Part shown: positions 28,758 to 37,485 of the stretch, piece after piece | How positions within the stretch are numbered: the stretch's first letter is position 1 | Layout: every line of letters begins with the position of its first letter | Assembly (NCBI RefSeq): GCF_015277735.1 | Contig: NZ_JADHDA010000003.1 | Location: forward strand, 124,001-188,000 | Length of the DNA: 64,000 nt | Direction: 5' to 3' | From: Psychrobacter sp. NG254 | Lineage (GTDB): Bacteria; Pseudomonadota; Gammaproteobacteria; Pseudomonadales; Moraxellaceae | The notes under the pieces: generated by a model | The model's database searches: none | What the model was told of the DNA's origin: nothing | The model's input: the letters and a program-made list of their open reading frames with translations, nothing else | Made by a program: the position numbers and the translations under genes

Positions 28758-29843
28758 TTATTTAAGTTTGGCAAGCGGACGAATACCAATAGCGCGGCGA
28801 GTCTTGTCTAATTGCTTACGGCTATGGCGACGGGCTTTATCTGCGCCCATCTGCAAGATTTCTTCCAGCTCTTTTGGATTGGCCATGAGTTCCTCATAAC
28901 GTGCACGGAATGGGGCAATCTCATCATTTATTTTATCAAATAGTGCTTGCTTAGCGTCTCCCCAACCAATACCAGCGGCAAACTTCTCACGCATATCAGC
29001 AATCTCTTCTTGGGTGGCAAAGGCTTTATAAATCTCAAAGATGGCTGAGTCATCAGGATCTTTTGGCTCATCAGGCAGCTGAGAGTTGGTGACGATTTTC
29101 ATAATGGCTTTGTGCATTTGTTTCTCAGCACTCACTTGCGGATTTGAATCACCAAATAGGGGAATGGTGTTGCTATAGCTCTTACTCATCTTACGACCAT
29201 CGAGCCCCGTTAATAGCGGGATATTATCGTCAACGACCGCTGAAGGGAGAGTAAAGAGCGTTTTGTAACGGTGATTGAACGTACCAGCGATATCACGCGC
29301 CATTTCAATGTGCTGAATTTGATCACGACCAACAGGGACGTGCGTGGCATTGAACATCAAGATATCCGCGGCCATCAGTACAGGATAGCCGAATAGCCCC
29401 ATGTTGATACCTTGGTCAGCATCGACATCTTCTTTTTCCATATTGATATCGACAGCCGCCTTGTAAGCATGGGCACGGTTCATCAGTCCCTTGGCACATG
29501 AGCAATTTAACACCCAAGCCAGCTCTGGAATCTCAGGCACATCTGATTGACGATAAAAAGTCACACGCTCAGGGTCGAGACCGCATGCGATCCAAGTCGC
29601 GGCAATGGCTTTAGTCGATTCATGAATGATCGCAGGATCATAGCAGCCAATAATGCCATGATAGTCTGCCAAAAAGAAAAACGCTTCATCATCACTATTT
29701 TGAATAGCTTGGATGGCAGGACGTATTGCACCAACATAGTTACCCAAATGTAGCGTACCTGTTGGCTTGATGCCCGTCAAAATGCGTTTAACTGGGGCTG
29801 AGATATCAGAAGCTTGCTTGTCAGAGGTGCTGTTAGTACTCAT
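28758..29843 (-). CDS. trpS: Tryptophanyl-tRNA synthetase
   Basis: This 361-residue class I synthetase charges tRNA-Trp. The HIGH-type motif is in [17 protein letters not shown], the tryptophan pocket includes FFLADYHG and [21 protein letters not shown] follows, and the KMSKS motif is exact ([10 protein letters not shown]). The length is slightly longer than the 334-residue E. coli enzyme because of an N-terminal extension rich in S/T/D. First gene of an operon with scpA and scpB, an arrangement common in this family. Confidence 0.96.
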   Translation of the reverse strand: MSTNSTSDKQASDISAPVKRILTGIKPTGTLHLGNYVGAIRPAIQAIQNSDDEAFFFLADYHGIIGCYDPAIIHESTKAIAATWIACGLDPERVTFYRQSDVPEIPELAWVLNCSCAKGLMNRAHAYKAAVDINMEKEDVDADQGINMGLFGYPVLMAADILMFNATHVPVGRDQIQHIEMARDIAGTFNHRYKTLFTLPSAVVDDNIPLLTGLDGRKMSKSYSNTIPLFGDSNPQVSAEKQMHKAIMKIVTNSQLPDEPKDPDDSAIFEIYKAFATQEEIADMREKFAAGIGWGDAKQALFDKINDEIAPFRARYEELMANPKELEEILQMGADKARRHSRKQLDKTRRAIGIRPLAKLK

Positions 29844-29966
29844 GGAAAATCCGTTATTTGGTTTATCAAATTATTATAAGTTCGTTGCTATTTATACGCT
29901 ATTTAAGGCACTAAATATTAGCTGCAAAGTATAGCAAAATTTACCAGTATTTTTGGGAATAAAGCG

Positions 29967-31052
29967 CTACTTATAAATATTGCTGCGACCGTTTGGCCCA
30001 TGTTTAAAGCGACGATGAAACCACATCCACTGGGTGGGATCGATACGAATCAGCCCTTCTAGTACTTCATTGACCCGAGTGGCATCAGCGACCTCGTCAT
30101 TGCTAGGATACTGATCTAACTCTGGCGTAATCGTTAGATGATAATGTGGACGCTTACCACGTGGCAGATTGTCAGGTGTCTGACGGTAGGTATGTAGTGC
30201 CATAATAGCAGGCGGATGTGTCTTGCTACCCAGCTTTGCCATACGACGAGATGCAGTAATCGTTGCTGCAGGCACGCCAAAGAATGGTGCCATGACGCCT
30301 TGCTTTAGACCGTAGTCCTGATCAGGAGAGTACCAAATAACGTGTCCTGCCTTAATAGAGGTCACCAAGTTTCGCATGTCTCGGCTGGAGATTTGCTTAC
30401 CAAATATGTTGGTACGACCATTATAGATAAACCAATCAAGTAAAGGATTGTTTTGCGTGCGATACATACAGTCTACAGGGAAAAACTGCGCACATAGTAA
30501 TCCGCCCAAATCGAGCATCGTATAGTGTGCACCTAGCAGGATAACTGGACGCTGCTCATTTTGCGCATTGACGAGATGCTGTAGTCCCGAAATAGAAACC
30601 GTGCGGGTAAACACATTGGGACGAAACCAAGCACACAAGGTTTCAAACACGCCAATGCCTTGATTGACAAAGACTTGCTTGGCCATCAATTCGCGTTCAG
30701 CTTCTGGCTTTTCTGGGAAAGCCAGTTTGAGGTTGATTAGCGTGTCGCGTCTGCGAGAGCCTGCAGCACTATAAATCAAAATACCAAGCTTGCGACCTAA
30801 CCAGAACTGCCAACGTAGCGGCAGATATATCAGCGGCAGCATGACCAAAAACAGTAACCAAATGCCCCAGTATTTAGGAGATAAAAAATGCCACTGAAAA
30901 GGCTTGTGATCTGCCTGAGCAGTACGTTTTTGATTCTGCGTAATCGTTGGAGTGCCAGCTGGTATGGCAGGCGACCTATGAGACTGCTGTTTCTTTGGTG
31001 GCACGCCATCGGTAGATGGCTTGCTTGGGTCGTATTGTTCAGGCGCTTTCAT
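29967..31052 (-). CDS. LpxL/HtrB-type Kdo-lipid A acyltransferase
   Basis: This 361-residue inner-membrane acyltransferase adds a secondary acyl chain to lipid A. A hydrophobic anchor (YWGIWLLFLVMLPLIYLPLRWQFWLG) lies near residues 58-85 after an unusual ~50-residue hydrophilic P/K/Q-rich N-terminus. The HxxxxD catalytic motif is HYTMLD in RPVILLGAHYTMLDLGG, followed by YRTQNNPLLDWFIYNGR and WYSPDQDYG, all family landmarks. LpxL and LpxM cannot be separated with certainty; LpxL is more likely. It stands alone on the minus strand. Confidence 0.9.
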   Translation of the reverse strand: MKAPEQYDPSKPSTDGVPPKKQQSHRSPAIPAGTPTITQNQKRTAQADHKPFQWHFLSPKYWGIWLLFLVMLPLIYLPLRWQFWLGRKLGILIYSAAGSRRRDTLINLKLAFPEKPEAERELMAKQVFVNQGIGVFETLCAWFRPNVFTRTVSISGLQHLVNAQNEQRPVILLGAHYTMLDLGGLLCAQFFPVDCMYRTQNNPLLDWFIYNGRTNIFGKQISSRDMRNLVTSIKAGHVIWYSPDQDYGLKQGVMAPFFGVPAATITASRRMAKLGSKTHPPAIMALHTYRQTPDNLPRGKRPHYHLTITPELDQYPSNDEVADATRVNEVLEGLIRIDPTQWMWFHRRFKHGPNGRSNIYK

Positions 31053-31262
31053 AATATCCTTCTACAGCATTGTCTATAACATCGCGGCTAATGATAAAAA
31101 GTTATCAATATGATGGGGTAGCGTCAAACGCTTTGCAAGTTAGAATGTGATGGGCTATTGACTGTACCGTACTGATTAATAGCACTCAGCATAAGAAGAT
31201 AGGATGTGATGAACATTCGACCATCGCATTGCTAGAGACTATTAAGCATAAAAAACTTAGAC

Positions 31263-31300
31263 ATAAAAAAACCTTATAAGCTGTGACCAGCTTATAAGGT
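31263..31300 (-). terminator. rplM-rpsI operon terminator
   Basis: A 12-bp perfect stem (ACCTTATAAGCT / AGCTTATAAGGT) with a 6-nt loop is followed on the minus strand by a run of T, 87 bp after the rpsI stop. Confidence 0.88.
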
Positions 31301-31386
31301 TTTGCAAAACTGTACTCTTATTCAGTATTGCTGCATTGGCTCCGAGAAAAAGCACACAGCAGCAAAGAAATAAGAGAACGTTTTGA

Positions 31387-31773
31387 TTAACGTTTTGAGA
31401 ACTGTGGACGTTTACGTGCTTTACGTAGACCCAGTTTCTTACGTTCAACTTGACGTGAATCACGAGTAACAAAACCAGCTGCTTTTAGGGCAGGCTTCAA
31501 AGTTTCGTCAGCTTCGATCAATGCACGTGTGATGCCGTGGCGGATTGCGCCAGCTTGACCACTAATACCACCACCTGCAACAGTTACATATAAGTCATAT
31601 GCGTTGCCAGAGTTTAGTAGTTCTAATGGCTGACGAACAACCATGCGTGAAGTTTCACGGCTGAAGTATTCGTCAAGCGGCTTGCCGTTAACGACGATGC
31701 TACCAGTACCTTTTGATAAAAAGACACGAGCAGTAGAAGTCTTACGACGACCAGTTCCGTAATTGCGTTCCAT
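31387..31773 (-). CDS. rpsI: 30S ribosomal protein S9
   Basis: This 128-residue S9 shows [15 protein letters not shown] at the start, [23 protein letters not shown] in the centre and a highly basic [18 protein letters not shown] end whose tail contacts P-site tRNA. It begins 10 bp after rplM, its usual operon partner. Confidence 0.98.
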   Translation of the reverse strand: MERNYGTGRRKTSTARVFLSKGTGSIVVNGKPLDEYFSRETSRMVVRQPLELLNSGNAYDLYVTVAGGGISGQAGAIRHGITRALIEADETLKPALKAAGFVTRDSRQVERKKLGLRKARKRPQFSKR

Positions 31774-31783
31774 AAGTGTATCC

Positions 31784-32212
31784 TTAGATGTCTAGTGCTT
31801 TAGGTTGCTGTGCTTCATGTGGATGATCAGTACCCGCATAAAGTTTTAGCTTCTTGATCATCGCATAGCCAAGAGGGCCCTTTGGAAGCATACCCTTAAC
31901 TGCTTTGTGTAGAACATCTTCAGGCTTATGTGCAAGCAACTTACTGAAGTTGGTTTCTTTGATACCACCTGGGTAGCCACTGTGACGATAGTACTTTTTG
32001 TCTTGCGCTTTTTTACCCGTTACCGTGATTTTGTCAGCGTTGATGACAACAATGAAGTCACCAGTGTCAACGTGCGGCGTAAAAGAAGGCTTATGCTTGC
32101 CACGTAAGCGACTAGCGATTTGAGTGGCTAAGCGACCAAGGGTTTTGCCGTCAGCATCTACGACATACCAGTCATGGGTCACTTCAGCTGGTTTTGCACT
32201 AAGTGTTTTCAT
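31784..32212 (-). CDS. rplM: 50S ribosomal protein L13
   Basis: This 142-residue L13 has [30 protein letters not shown] at the start, a central [18 protein letters not shown] segment and [22 protein letters not shown] near the end. It is the first gene of the rplM-rpsI operon. In E. coli L13 represses its own operon through the mRNA leader; a candidate leader hairpin is present here (32238-32268). Confidence 0.98.
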   Translation of the reverse strand: MKTLSAKPAEVTHDWYVVDADGKTLGRLATQIASRLRGKHKPSFTPHVDTGDFIVVINADKITVTGKKAQDKKYYRHSGYPGGIKETNFSKLLAHKPEDVLHKAVKGMLPKGPLGYAMIKKLKLYAGTDHPHEAQQPKALDI

Positions 32213-32237
32213 GATAAAACCTTAAAATTAGAATTCG

Positions 32238-32268
32238 TTGAGAGTTTAGCTGGGAACGGGGCTCTCAA
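32238..32268 (-). promoter_or_regulatory. Leader hairpin upstream of rplM (candidate L13 autoregulatory element)
   Basis: The rplM leader carries an inverted repeat TTGAGAG ... CTCTCAA (7-bp arms, 17-nt loop rich in C and G), 25 nt before the start codon and AAGGT site. Its position in a short leader behind a strong promoter fits a translational control element. Confidence 0.45.
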
Positions 32269-32282
32269 AAAACAGACTGCAC

Positions 32283-32311
32283 ATTATAAGCAGTAGCGCC
32301 TACGCTTGCAA
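32283..32311 (-). promoter_or_regulatory. rplM-rpsI promoter
   Basis: On the minus strand TTGCAA (32311-32306) and consensus TATAAT (32288-32283) are spaced exactly 17 bp, predicting a leader of about 65 nt. Confidence 0.85.
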
Positions 32312-32422
32312 GCTGCATTGGGGTTTATTTTCGCCTTATATACATTAAACTGCAGCGTTGGCCAGTTTTTAGCGGTTCTAAACATTTATAAAAGTCGTTA
32401 ACGGCTTTCATTAACTAGGCAA

Positions 32423-33127
32423 TTATGACGATGATAGGCGATAAAGTCCAGCAACAACTTGTCCGACTTTGGTTTGCTTCAAGCATTCAAAGCGGATTAT
32501 TTGCTGGGTAGTGCCTGATTGGGTACCTAGATTTTTATTAAGCGTCTCTTCCAATTGCTGCAGCTGCGTGGCCAAATCCTTGTCCGCTTCTAGATAAATG
32601 AGCGTGTTTGCATCCACTAAATCATGAGTAATCAAGGTGGTTAAAATAGGCTGCCATAAATCCTGAGCATAAGGTGGATCGATGAACACAATGTCAAAAT
32701 GACGCGGTGTTAGCTGTTCTTGAGCTAATACCTGTTCGGCAGTACCAACCATGATTTGATAAGCCGTCTCATCGAGCCGTAGTTGTTCAGCACTCTGATG
32801 TAACATCTTGGCTTGTGCATTATTTACTTCAATAAAAGTTGTGTGCGCAGCGCCGCGAGACAATGCTTCAAACCCTAATACGCCACTGCCAGCACAGCTA
32901 TCGAGCACATGGGCACCATGAATATCAGCCAACAGCCAGTTAAATAAAGTTTCACGCAGGCGATCTGGTGTGGGACGCAAGCCATCTGCATCGATAAAAC
33001 TCACGACACGACGTTTGAACTGCCCACCGATGATACGCACGTCACCTGCCGCTGCTTTTTTGGCGGTAGTGCCATGCTTCGTTGTGCGCCCGTTTGCAGT
33101 ACCCTTCATGCTTGCGGTTTTTCTCAT
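32423..33127 (-). CDS. rsmD: 16S rRNA (guanine-966-N2)-methyltransferase
   Basis: This 234-residue SAM-dependent methyltransferase modifies 16S rRNA G966. The SAM motif is VLDSCAGSGVLGFEALSRGA, the catalytic DPPY is in DIVFIDPPYAQDLW, and RIIGGQFKRRVVSF with GLRPTPDRLRETLFNWL is the RsmD signature. The N-terminal ~28 residues are basic and low-complexity, so the true start could be a little downstream. It is monocistronic here. Confidence 0.94.
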   Translation of the reverse strand: MRKTASMKGTANGRTTKHGTTAKKAAAGDVRIIGGQFKRRVVSFIDADGLRPTPDRLRETLFNWLLADIHGAHVLDSCAGSGVLGFEALSRGAAHTTFIEVNNAQAKMLHQSAEQLRLDETAYQIMVGTAEQVLAQEQLTPRHFDIVFIDPPYAQDLWQPILTTLITHDLVDANTLIYLEADKDLATQLQQLEETLNKNLGTQSGTTQQIIRFECLKQTKVGQVVAGLYRLSSS

Positions 33128-33313
33128 GATCGTGTCTCGCTCACTTTTTATTACTTATTTTATATTGCTTGACCATGGCTTCTGAGATAACGCTACTTAT
33201 GTGGTTTCATGCTAGCGCCTCTCAAACTATTTCAATATCTTTAGCTCGGATCAGTAACATTAGTTCAATATCGGTAAATAGAGTTAGTTAGATATCGTGA
33301 TTATTCAGCACTA

Positions 33314-35299
33314 TTATTCAGCAATGTCTTCTTGCTTTGTTGCTTCTGCAGATTTTTTCTCTTCTAATGCTTTGGCCTCTTTGTCTCGTATGGCATCCCG
33401 CAAGGCTTTGTCAAAGGCTTTCTGACGTTTGATAACTTTTAGCTCATCAGCAGAAGGTGGCAGGATAGGGTCGGTTTTGCGCTGCAACATCCAATAGTCA
33501 AATAGGGCGCGACCAATAGGGGCGGCAACGGCACTACCACCACCGCCATTTTCGACCAAGACGGCAAGCGCAATCTCGGGGTCTTCTACTGGTGCAAAAC
33601 CATTGAACCATGCATGATCCCAGTGGCGCTTATCGATCGCTGATTTGTCATAGCGTTTGCCCTGAGCGATAGACTTCACCTGTGCCGTCCCTGTTTTGCC
33701 AGCGATACGATAGCGCGGCGTATATATACCGCGCCCTGTACCCTCTTTTACCACGCTCTCCATGGCATCATGCATGCGTAGCCAGTCAGAGGGTTTGCCG
33801 TTATAGTTAATTTTGCCATCTGGTTTGGTAATGACTTTAACCTCTGCGGCCCCATCGCTGCTTTTTAATAAATGCGGAGTGATATGATGGCCTTTATTGG
33901 CTGTCATGGCGGTTGCATTAGCAATCTGTAGCGGCGTCGCCAAAAAGTAACCCTGCCCAATACTGACGGAGATGGTTTCACCTGGTAGCCAACCCTTACC
34001 GTAAGTGTCTTTTTTCCACTGTGGTGATGGCATAATCCCTGATTTTTCGTTAGGCAGATCGATACCTGTTTTTTCACCAAAGCCAAACTGCACCATCCAG
34101 TCGTGTAAGCGTTGGATGCCCATCTCATAAGCCAGTTTATAATAATAAGTATCGACCGACATCGCGATAGATTTCTTTAAATTTACCGTGCCGTGACCAC
34201 CGCGTTTCCAGTCACGGAATCGATGCGAGTCCCCAGGCAAGCTAAAATAGCCTGGATCATAAATGGTAGTATCCCAGTTGCGTAGACCATAATGAATACC
34301 GCCCAAACCCTCAAATGGTTTGATGGTAGAGCCCGGTGGGTAAGTGCCTTGCAGGGCACGGTTGTATAGAGGCTGATCAAGATCTTCACGCAGACCGTCA
34401 TAGTCTTTGAATGAGATGCCAGATATAAAGGGGTTGGGGTCATAGCTTGGGTTACTAACAAACGCTAGTACATCGCCGTTTTTGGGATCTATCGCTACAA
34501 TCGCGCCGCGCCGACCATCCAGCTGCTGCTGTGCGATCGTCTGTAAACCGTAATCTAGGCTCAATGTGATGTCATTGCCAGCGGTTGGCGGCTTGGTATC
34601 TAATTGACGTAATATATTGCCATGAGCATCGGTTTCAACAGATTGATAGCCTGGCTGCCCAAGCAAGATGTCCTCATAGTAGTCTTCGATACCGATTTTA
34701 CCGATCAGATCTGTACCAGCATAACGGTCTTTATCAATGCGCTTGGACTCTTTATCGTTAATACGGCCGACGTAACCGATGACATGAGCAAACAGCTCAT
34801 CATAAGGGTAGTCACGTGTCAGCTTACTCTGAATAGAGACACCGCGAAAAAAAGGCTTACGCTCACTAAACTGCGCCAATTGTGCATCGGTCAAGTCAAT
34901 TTTTATGGTCACGGGATCGTTTTTATTTTTGCTCAGCCGCGCCAAAATATCGGTGATGTCTTCTTCTGTCAAGTCAAAGATAGGGGCGAGCAGATGCAGT
35001 GTGCGCTCAGGATTATCGATTTCGTCAGGACTCATCATGGCAGTAAACACAGGCTGATTGTCCGCCAGTATCACGCCATTACGATCATAGATATAGCCAC
35101 GGCTAGGTGGGGCAGATATCAGTTTAATACGATTGTTGTCTGCTTGCGTGGTGTATTTATCATGAGCATACACCTGCAAATAACCGTAACGCGTTATCAA
35201 GCCGCCCAAACCAAGCAATATGACTATGCCAAAAATAATAATACGATTGGTAAAAACACTATTGGCTTGTTCGGTGTTGGGAGTTAACGGTTTATTCAT
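33314..35299 (-). CDS. mrdA: Penicillin-binding protein 2 (peptidoglycan transpeptidase of the elongasome)
   Basis: This 661-residue class B PBP is required for rod-shaped growth. A single N-terminal membrane anchor (IIIFGIVILLGLGGLITRYGYLQVY) is followed by the pedestal domain with APPSRGYIYDRNGVILADN. In the transpeptidase domain the catalytic SxxK is in TYPPGSTIKPFEGL, the second motif is SVD in SMSVDTYYYKLA and KTGTAQ is intact. A charged K/E-rich tail of ~30 residues ends the protein. The usual partner rodA is not adjacent. A 221-codon frame on the opposite strand (34622-35287) is a shadow. Confidence 0.96.
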   Translation of the reverse strand: MNKPLTPNTEQANSVFTNRIIIFGIVILLGLGGLITRYGYLQVYAHDKYTTQADNNRIKLISAPPSRGYIYDRNGVILADNQPVFTAMMSPDEIDNPERTLHLLAPIFDLTEEDITDILARLSKNKNDPVTIKIDLTDAQLAQFSERKPFFRGVSIQSKLTRDYPYDELFAHVIGYVGRINDKESKRIDKDRYAGTDLIGKIGIEDYYEDILLGQPGYQSVETDAHGNILRQLDTKPPTAGNDITLSLDYGLQTIAQQQLDGRRGAIVAIDPKNGDVLAFVSNPSYDPNPFISGISFKDYDGLREDLDQPLYNRALQGTYPPGSTIKPFEGLGGIHYGLRNWDTTIYDPGYFSLPGDSHRFRDWKRGGHGTVNLKKSIAMSVDTYYYKLAYEMGIQRLHDWMVQFGFGEKTGIDLPNEKSGIMPSPQWKKDTYGKGWLPGETISVSIGQGYFLATPLQIANATAMTANKGHHITPHLLKSSDGAAEVKVITKPDGKINYNGKPSDWLRMHDAMESVVKEGTGRGIYTPRYRIAGKTGTAQVKSIAQGKRYDKSAIDKRHWDHAWFNGFAPVEDPEIALAVLVENGGGGSAVAAPIGRALFDYWMLQRKTDPILPPSADELKVIKRQKAFDKALRDAIRDKEAKALEEKKSAEATKQEDIAE

Positions 35300-35803
35300 A
35301 GAAAGTCAGCGCCCAAACGGTCAGTAGACATGAGTAAATAAAAAAATAGAGGGATGGTTGAGTCAACCAAAGTGCGGCGAGTTTAAAGGATAAATCAAAG
35401 GCTTTCAATAACATAGGGTGATTTGAGTCAAAAAGGACAGCATCAGCTTACACACACTAGCGCTTTGTGGCCTCACTACAAATTATAACAGAACAAATGA
35501 GAGGGCGCAGTAAGTAGGTTGCTATTTTATACGCCAGTATAGATCGTCGCAGGAGTAGGTGTATTGGAACTTTGCCATAAAGTAGCCATATAGAAAGCAC
35601 TGATAAAATAGGCACCTGAGTCACAGATGACCATAGCTGTCTAGGCATTACTACAGGGTGCTAATAAATGGCAAAGTATGCTAAAATCAGGCGATTTATT
35701 TTATCGTGGTTATTACGAGCAGAGCGTCAATTTGAAACGTTCTAATTTTGCTAAGCACATTTGATTAGCAACGACCATCAACTTGTCAGGGACTAGTTAA
35801 GTC
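35300..35803. other. Divergent gap between mrdA and the DUF445 gene
   Basis: About 500 bp without a gene. A perfect 15-bp palindrome TGGTTGAGTCAACCA is at 35355-35369, 56 bp before the mrdA start, and could be a regulator site. No other structure was recognised. Confidence 0.45.
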
Positions 35804-37138
35804 ATGGACGTAAATTCATTGTGGCAGACGATAGCTGAACACCCAGAGTTTTTCGCCATGCTAACCATTCCACCAGTGACGGCATTCGTCACTTGGATAC
35901 ATGTGTGGATGGCGCTTAAAATGCTGTTTTACCCTGTTAAGTTTTGGGGCATCCGTATTCCTAACTTTCCGTTTTTTGGATTACCGGGTATTGGGTGGCA
36001 GGGTATCGTCCCGCGTAAGGCTGGTAAGATATCTGGTGTGATCGTTGATCAGACGCTCTCAAAGCTTGGCTCGCTCGATGAGTTCTTTCAGGCGATGGAG
36101 CCTGAGCAAATGGCGATATTTGTCACCGATACCGTGGACAAAAATCTCGAGCCATTGATTGATGAAATTATGCTTGACCACTCACCAGCACTGTGGGGCA
36201 ACTTGCCTTATGCGTTAAAGCGCCGCGTCTATGCCCAAGCGCATAAAGAGCTGCCTAGCATCATGCAGTCGCTAGTGATAGATTTGACCCACCATGTCGA
36301 AGATTTGGTCGATATGCGCAAAATGATCGTCAATACGATGGAAAAAGACCGTCGCTTGATGGTCAATATGTTTTTAAAAGTTGGTCAAAAAGAAATTGAT
36401 TTTATTTGGCATATCAGTGCATTGATTGGTCTGATATTCGGTATTATCCAAATGTTTATATTTTTGGTGGTGCCGCAGCATTGGACCGTGCCGTTTTTTG
36501 CGGCTATTTGGGGATTTCTCACCAACTGGATTGCGATTTGGATGGTTTTTAATCCAGTTGAGCCGCATTTTATCCCTTATTTAAAGTTGTTTACGGTACA
36601 GAGTCGTTTCCCCTTTATCAAGCCAGTGATGCCGCATATCGCACGATATCGTTTGCAGGGCGGCTTTATGAAGCGCCAAGAGGAAGTCTCTGAGGTTTTC
36701 GCTGAAATCGTCGTACGAGATTTGGTCACTTTAGAGAACATCATGAATGAGATGATGTATGGTGATAAAGCCGCGCAAACCCGTGAGTTGATGAAGTCGC
36801 ATTTGTACGACGTGCTAGAGTCGCCAGTGATCAGTACCACGCTACGTGTCGGACTGGGCCGGCGTGACTATGGTCAACTGAAGAACACCATCATTGATAA
36901 ATCGATTGTTGCAACGATGGTGCCATTACGTGATCCTGAGCTAAATGAGAGCCGAGCCAGCAAGATATTTGGTTTGTTCCGCGATAGGATACGTGCGTTG
37001 ACACCCAATGAGTTTCAGAACCTGTTGCGTCCAGCCTTTCGTGAAGACGAGATGACCTTGATTGTATTGGGCGGCTTGACAGGGTTTTTGGCAGGTTGGT
37101 TGCATTTGGTATTGGTGTTTTTTCCTTCAATGCAATGA
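35804..37138 (+). CDS. DUF445 family membrane protein
   Basis: This 444-residue protein matches the DUF445 family: an N-terminal membrane helix (EFFAMLTIPPVTAFVTWIHVWMALKML), the WGIRIPNFPFFGLPGIGWQGIVPRKAGK signature, a helical soluble middle, two more membrane segments around residues 200-240 (FIWHISALIGLIFGIIQMFIFLVV and FFAAIWGFLTNWIAIWMVF), and a last one near the C-terminus (LGGLTGFLAGWLHLVLVFF). The function of the family is unknown; it is probably an inner-membrane protein. It stands alone between mrdA and the ccm operon. Confidence 0.85.
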   Translation: MDVNSLWQTIAEHPEFFAMLTIPPVTAFVTWIHVWMALKMLFYPVKFWGIRIPNFPFFGLPGIGWQGIVPRKAGKISGVIVDQTLSKLGSLDEFFQAMEPEQMAIFVTDTVDKNLEPLIDEIMLDHSPALWGNLPYALKRRVYAQAHKELPSIMQSLVIDLTHHVEDLVDMRKMIVNTMEKDRRLMVNMFLKVGQKEIDFIWHISALIGLIFGIIQMFIFLVVPQHWTVPFFAAIWGFLTNWIAIWMVFNPVEPHFIPYLKLFTVQSRFPFIKPVMPHIARYRLQGGFMKRQEEVSEVFAEIVVRDLVTLENIMNEMMYGDKAAQTRELMKSHLYDVLESPVISTTLRVGLGRRDYGQLKNTIIDKSIVATMVPLRDPELNESRASKIFGLFRDRIRALTPNEFQNLLRPAFREDEMTLIVLGGLTGFLAGWLHLVLVFFPSMQ

Positions 37139-37485
37139 GGCATTAATCGCCCTTTATTATCGCTTAATTTTACATTGCCGTTTTTTTAGTTTAATACCGT
37201 TAGTCGATGACTATTTAACATTGTTGAACGCTGTCGAGCACATTAGTATTAGCACCTCCCTGTCAGTATCATCATTACCCCTGACAGACAAGCAGTTTGT
37301 ATCAGTTATTCGTATTGATATATCACCATGATAGTAGCGGGTTTTGGGTGCTTCTATAGCCATTGAAACCTCAGTTTTTAATCGTAAACTTATGACCGCA
37401 TAAAGGACTATTTAGCGTTTACCAGTGGCTCGCAATGCCATCGGTGAGCCTTTAATTGTATCCAAGGTAAACAAGGTTAGACCGT
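37139..37485. other. Gap upstream of the ccm operon
   Basis: 347 bp without a gene. A short inverted pair CTGTCAG (37260) / CTGACAG (37281) is the only structure seen. It must contain the ccmF promoter, which I could not place. Confidence 0.35.

Noticed and set aside
34622-35287. 221-codon open frame opposite mrdA
   Set aside because: It is entirely antisense to the conserved mrdA reading frame and shows no protein family features.
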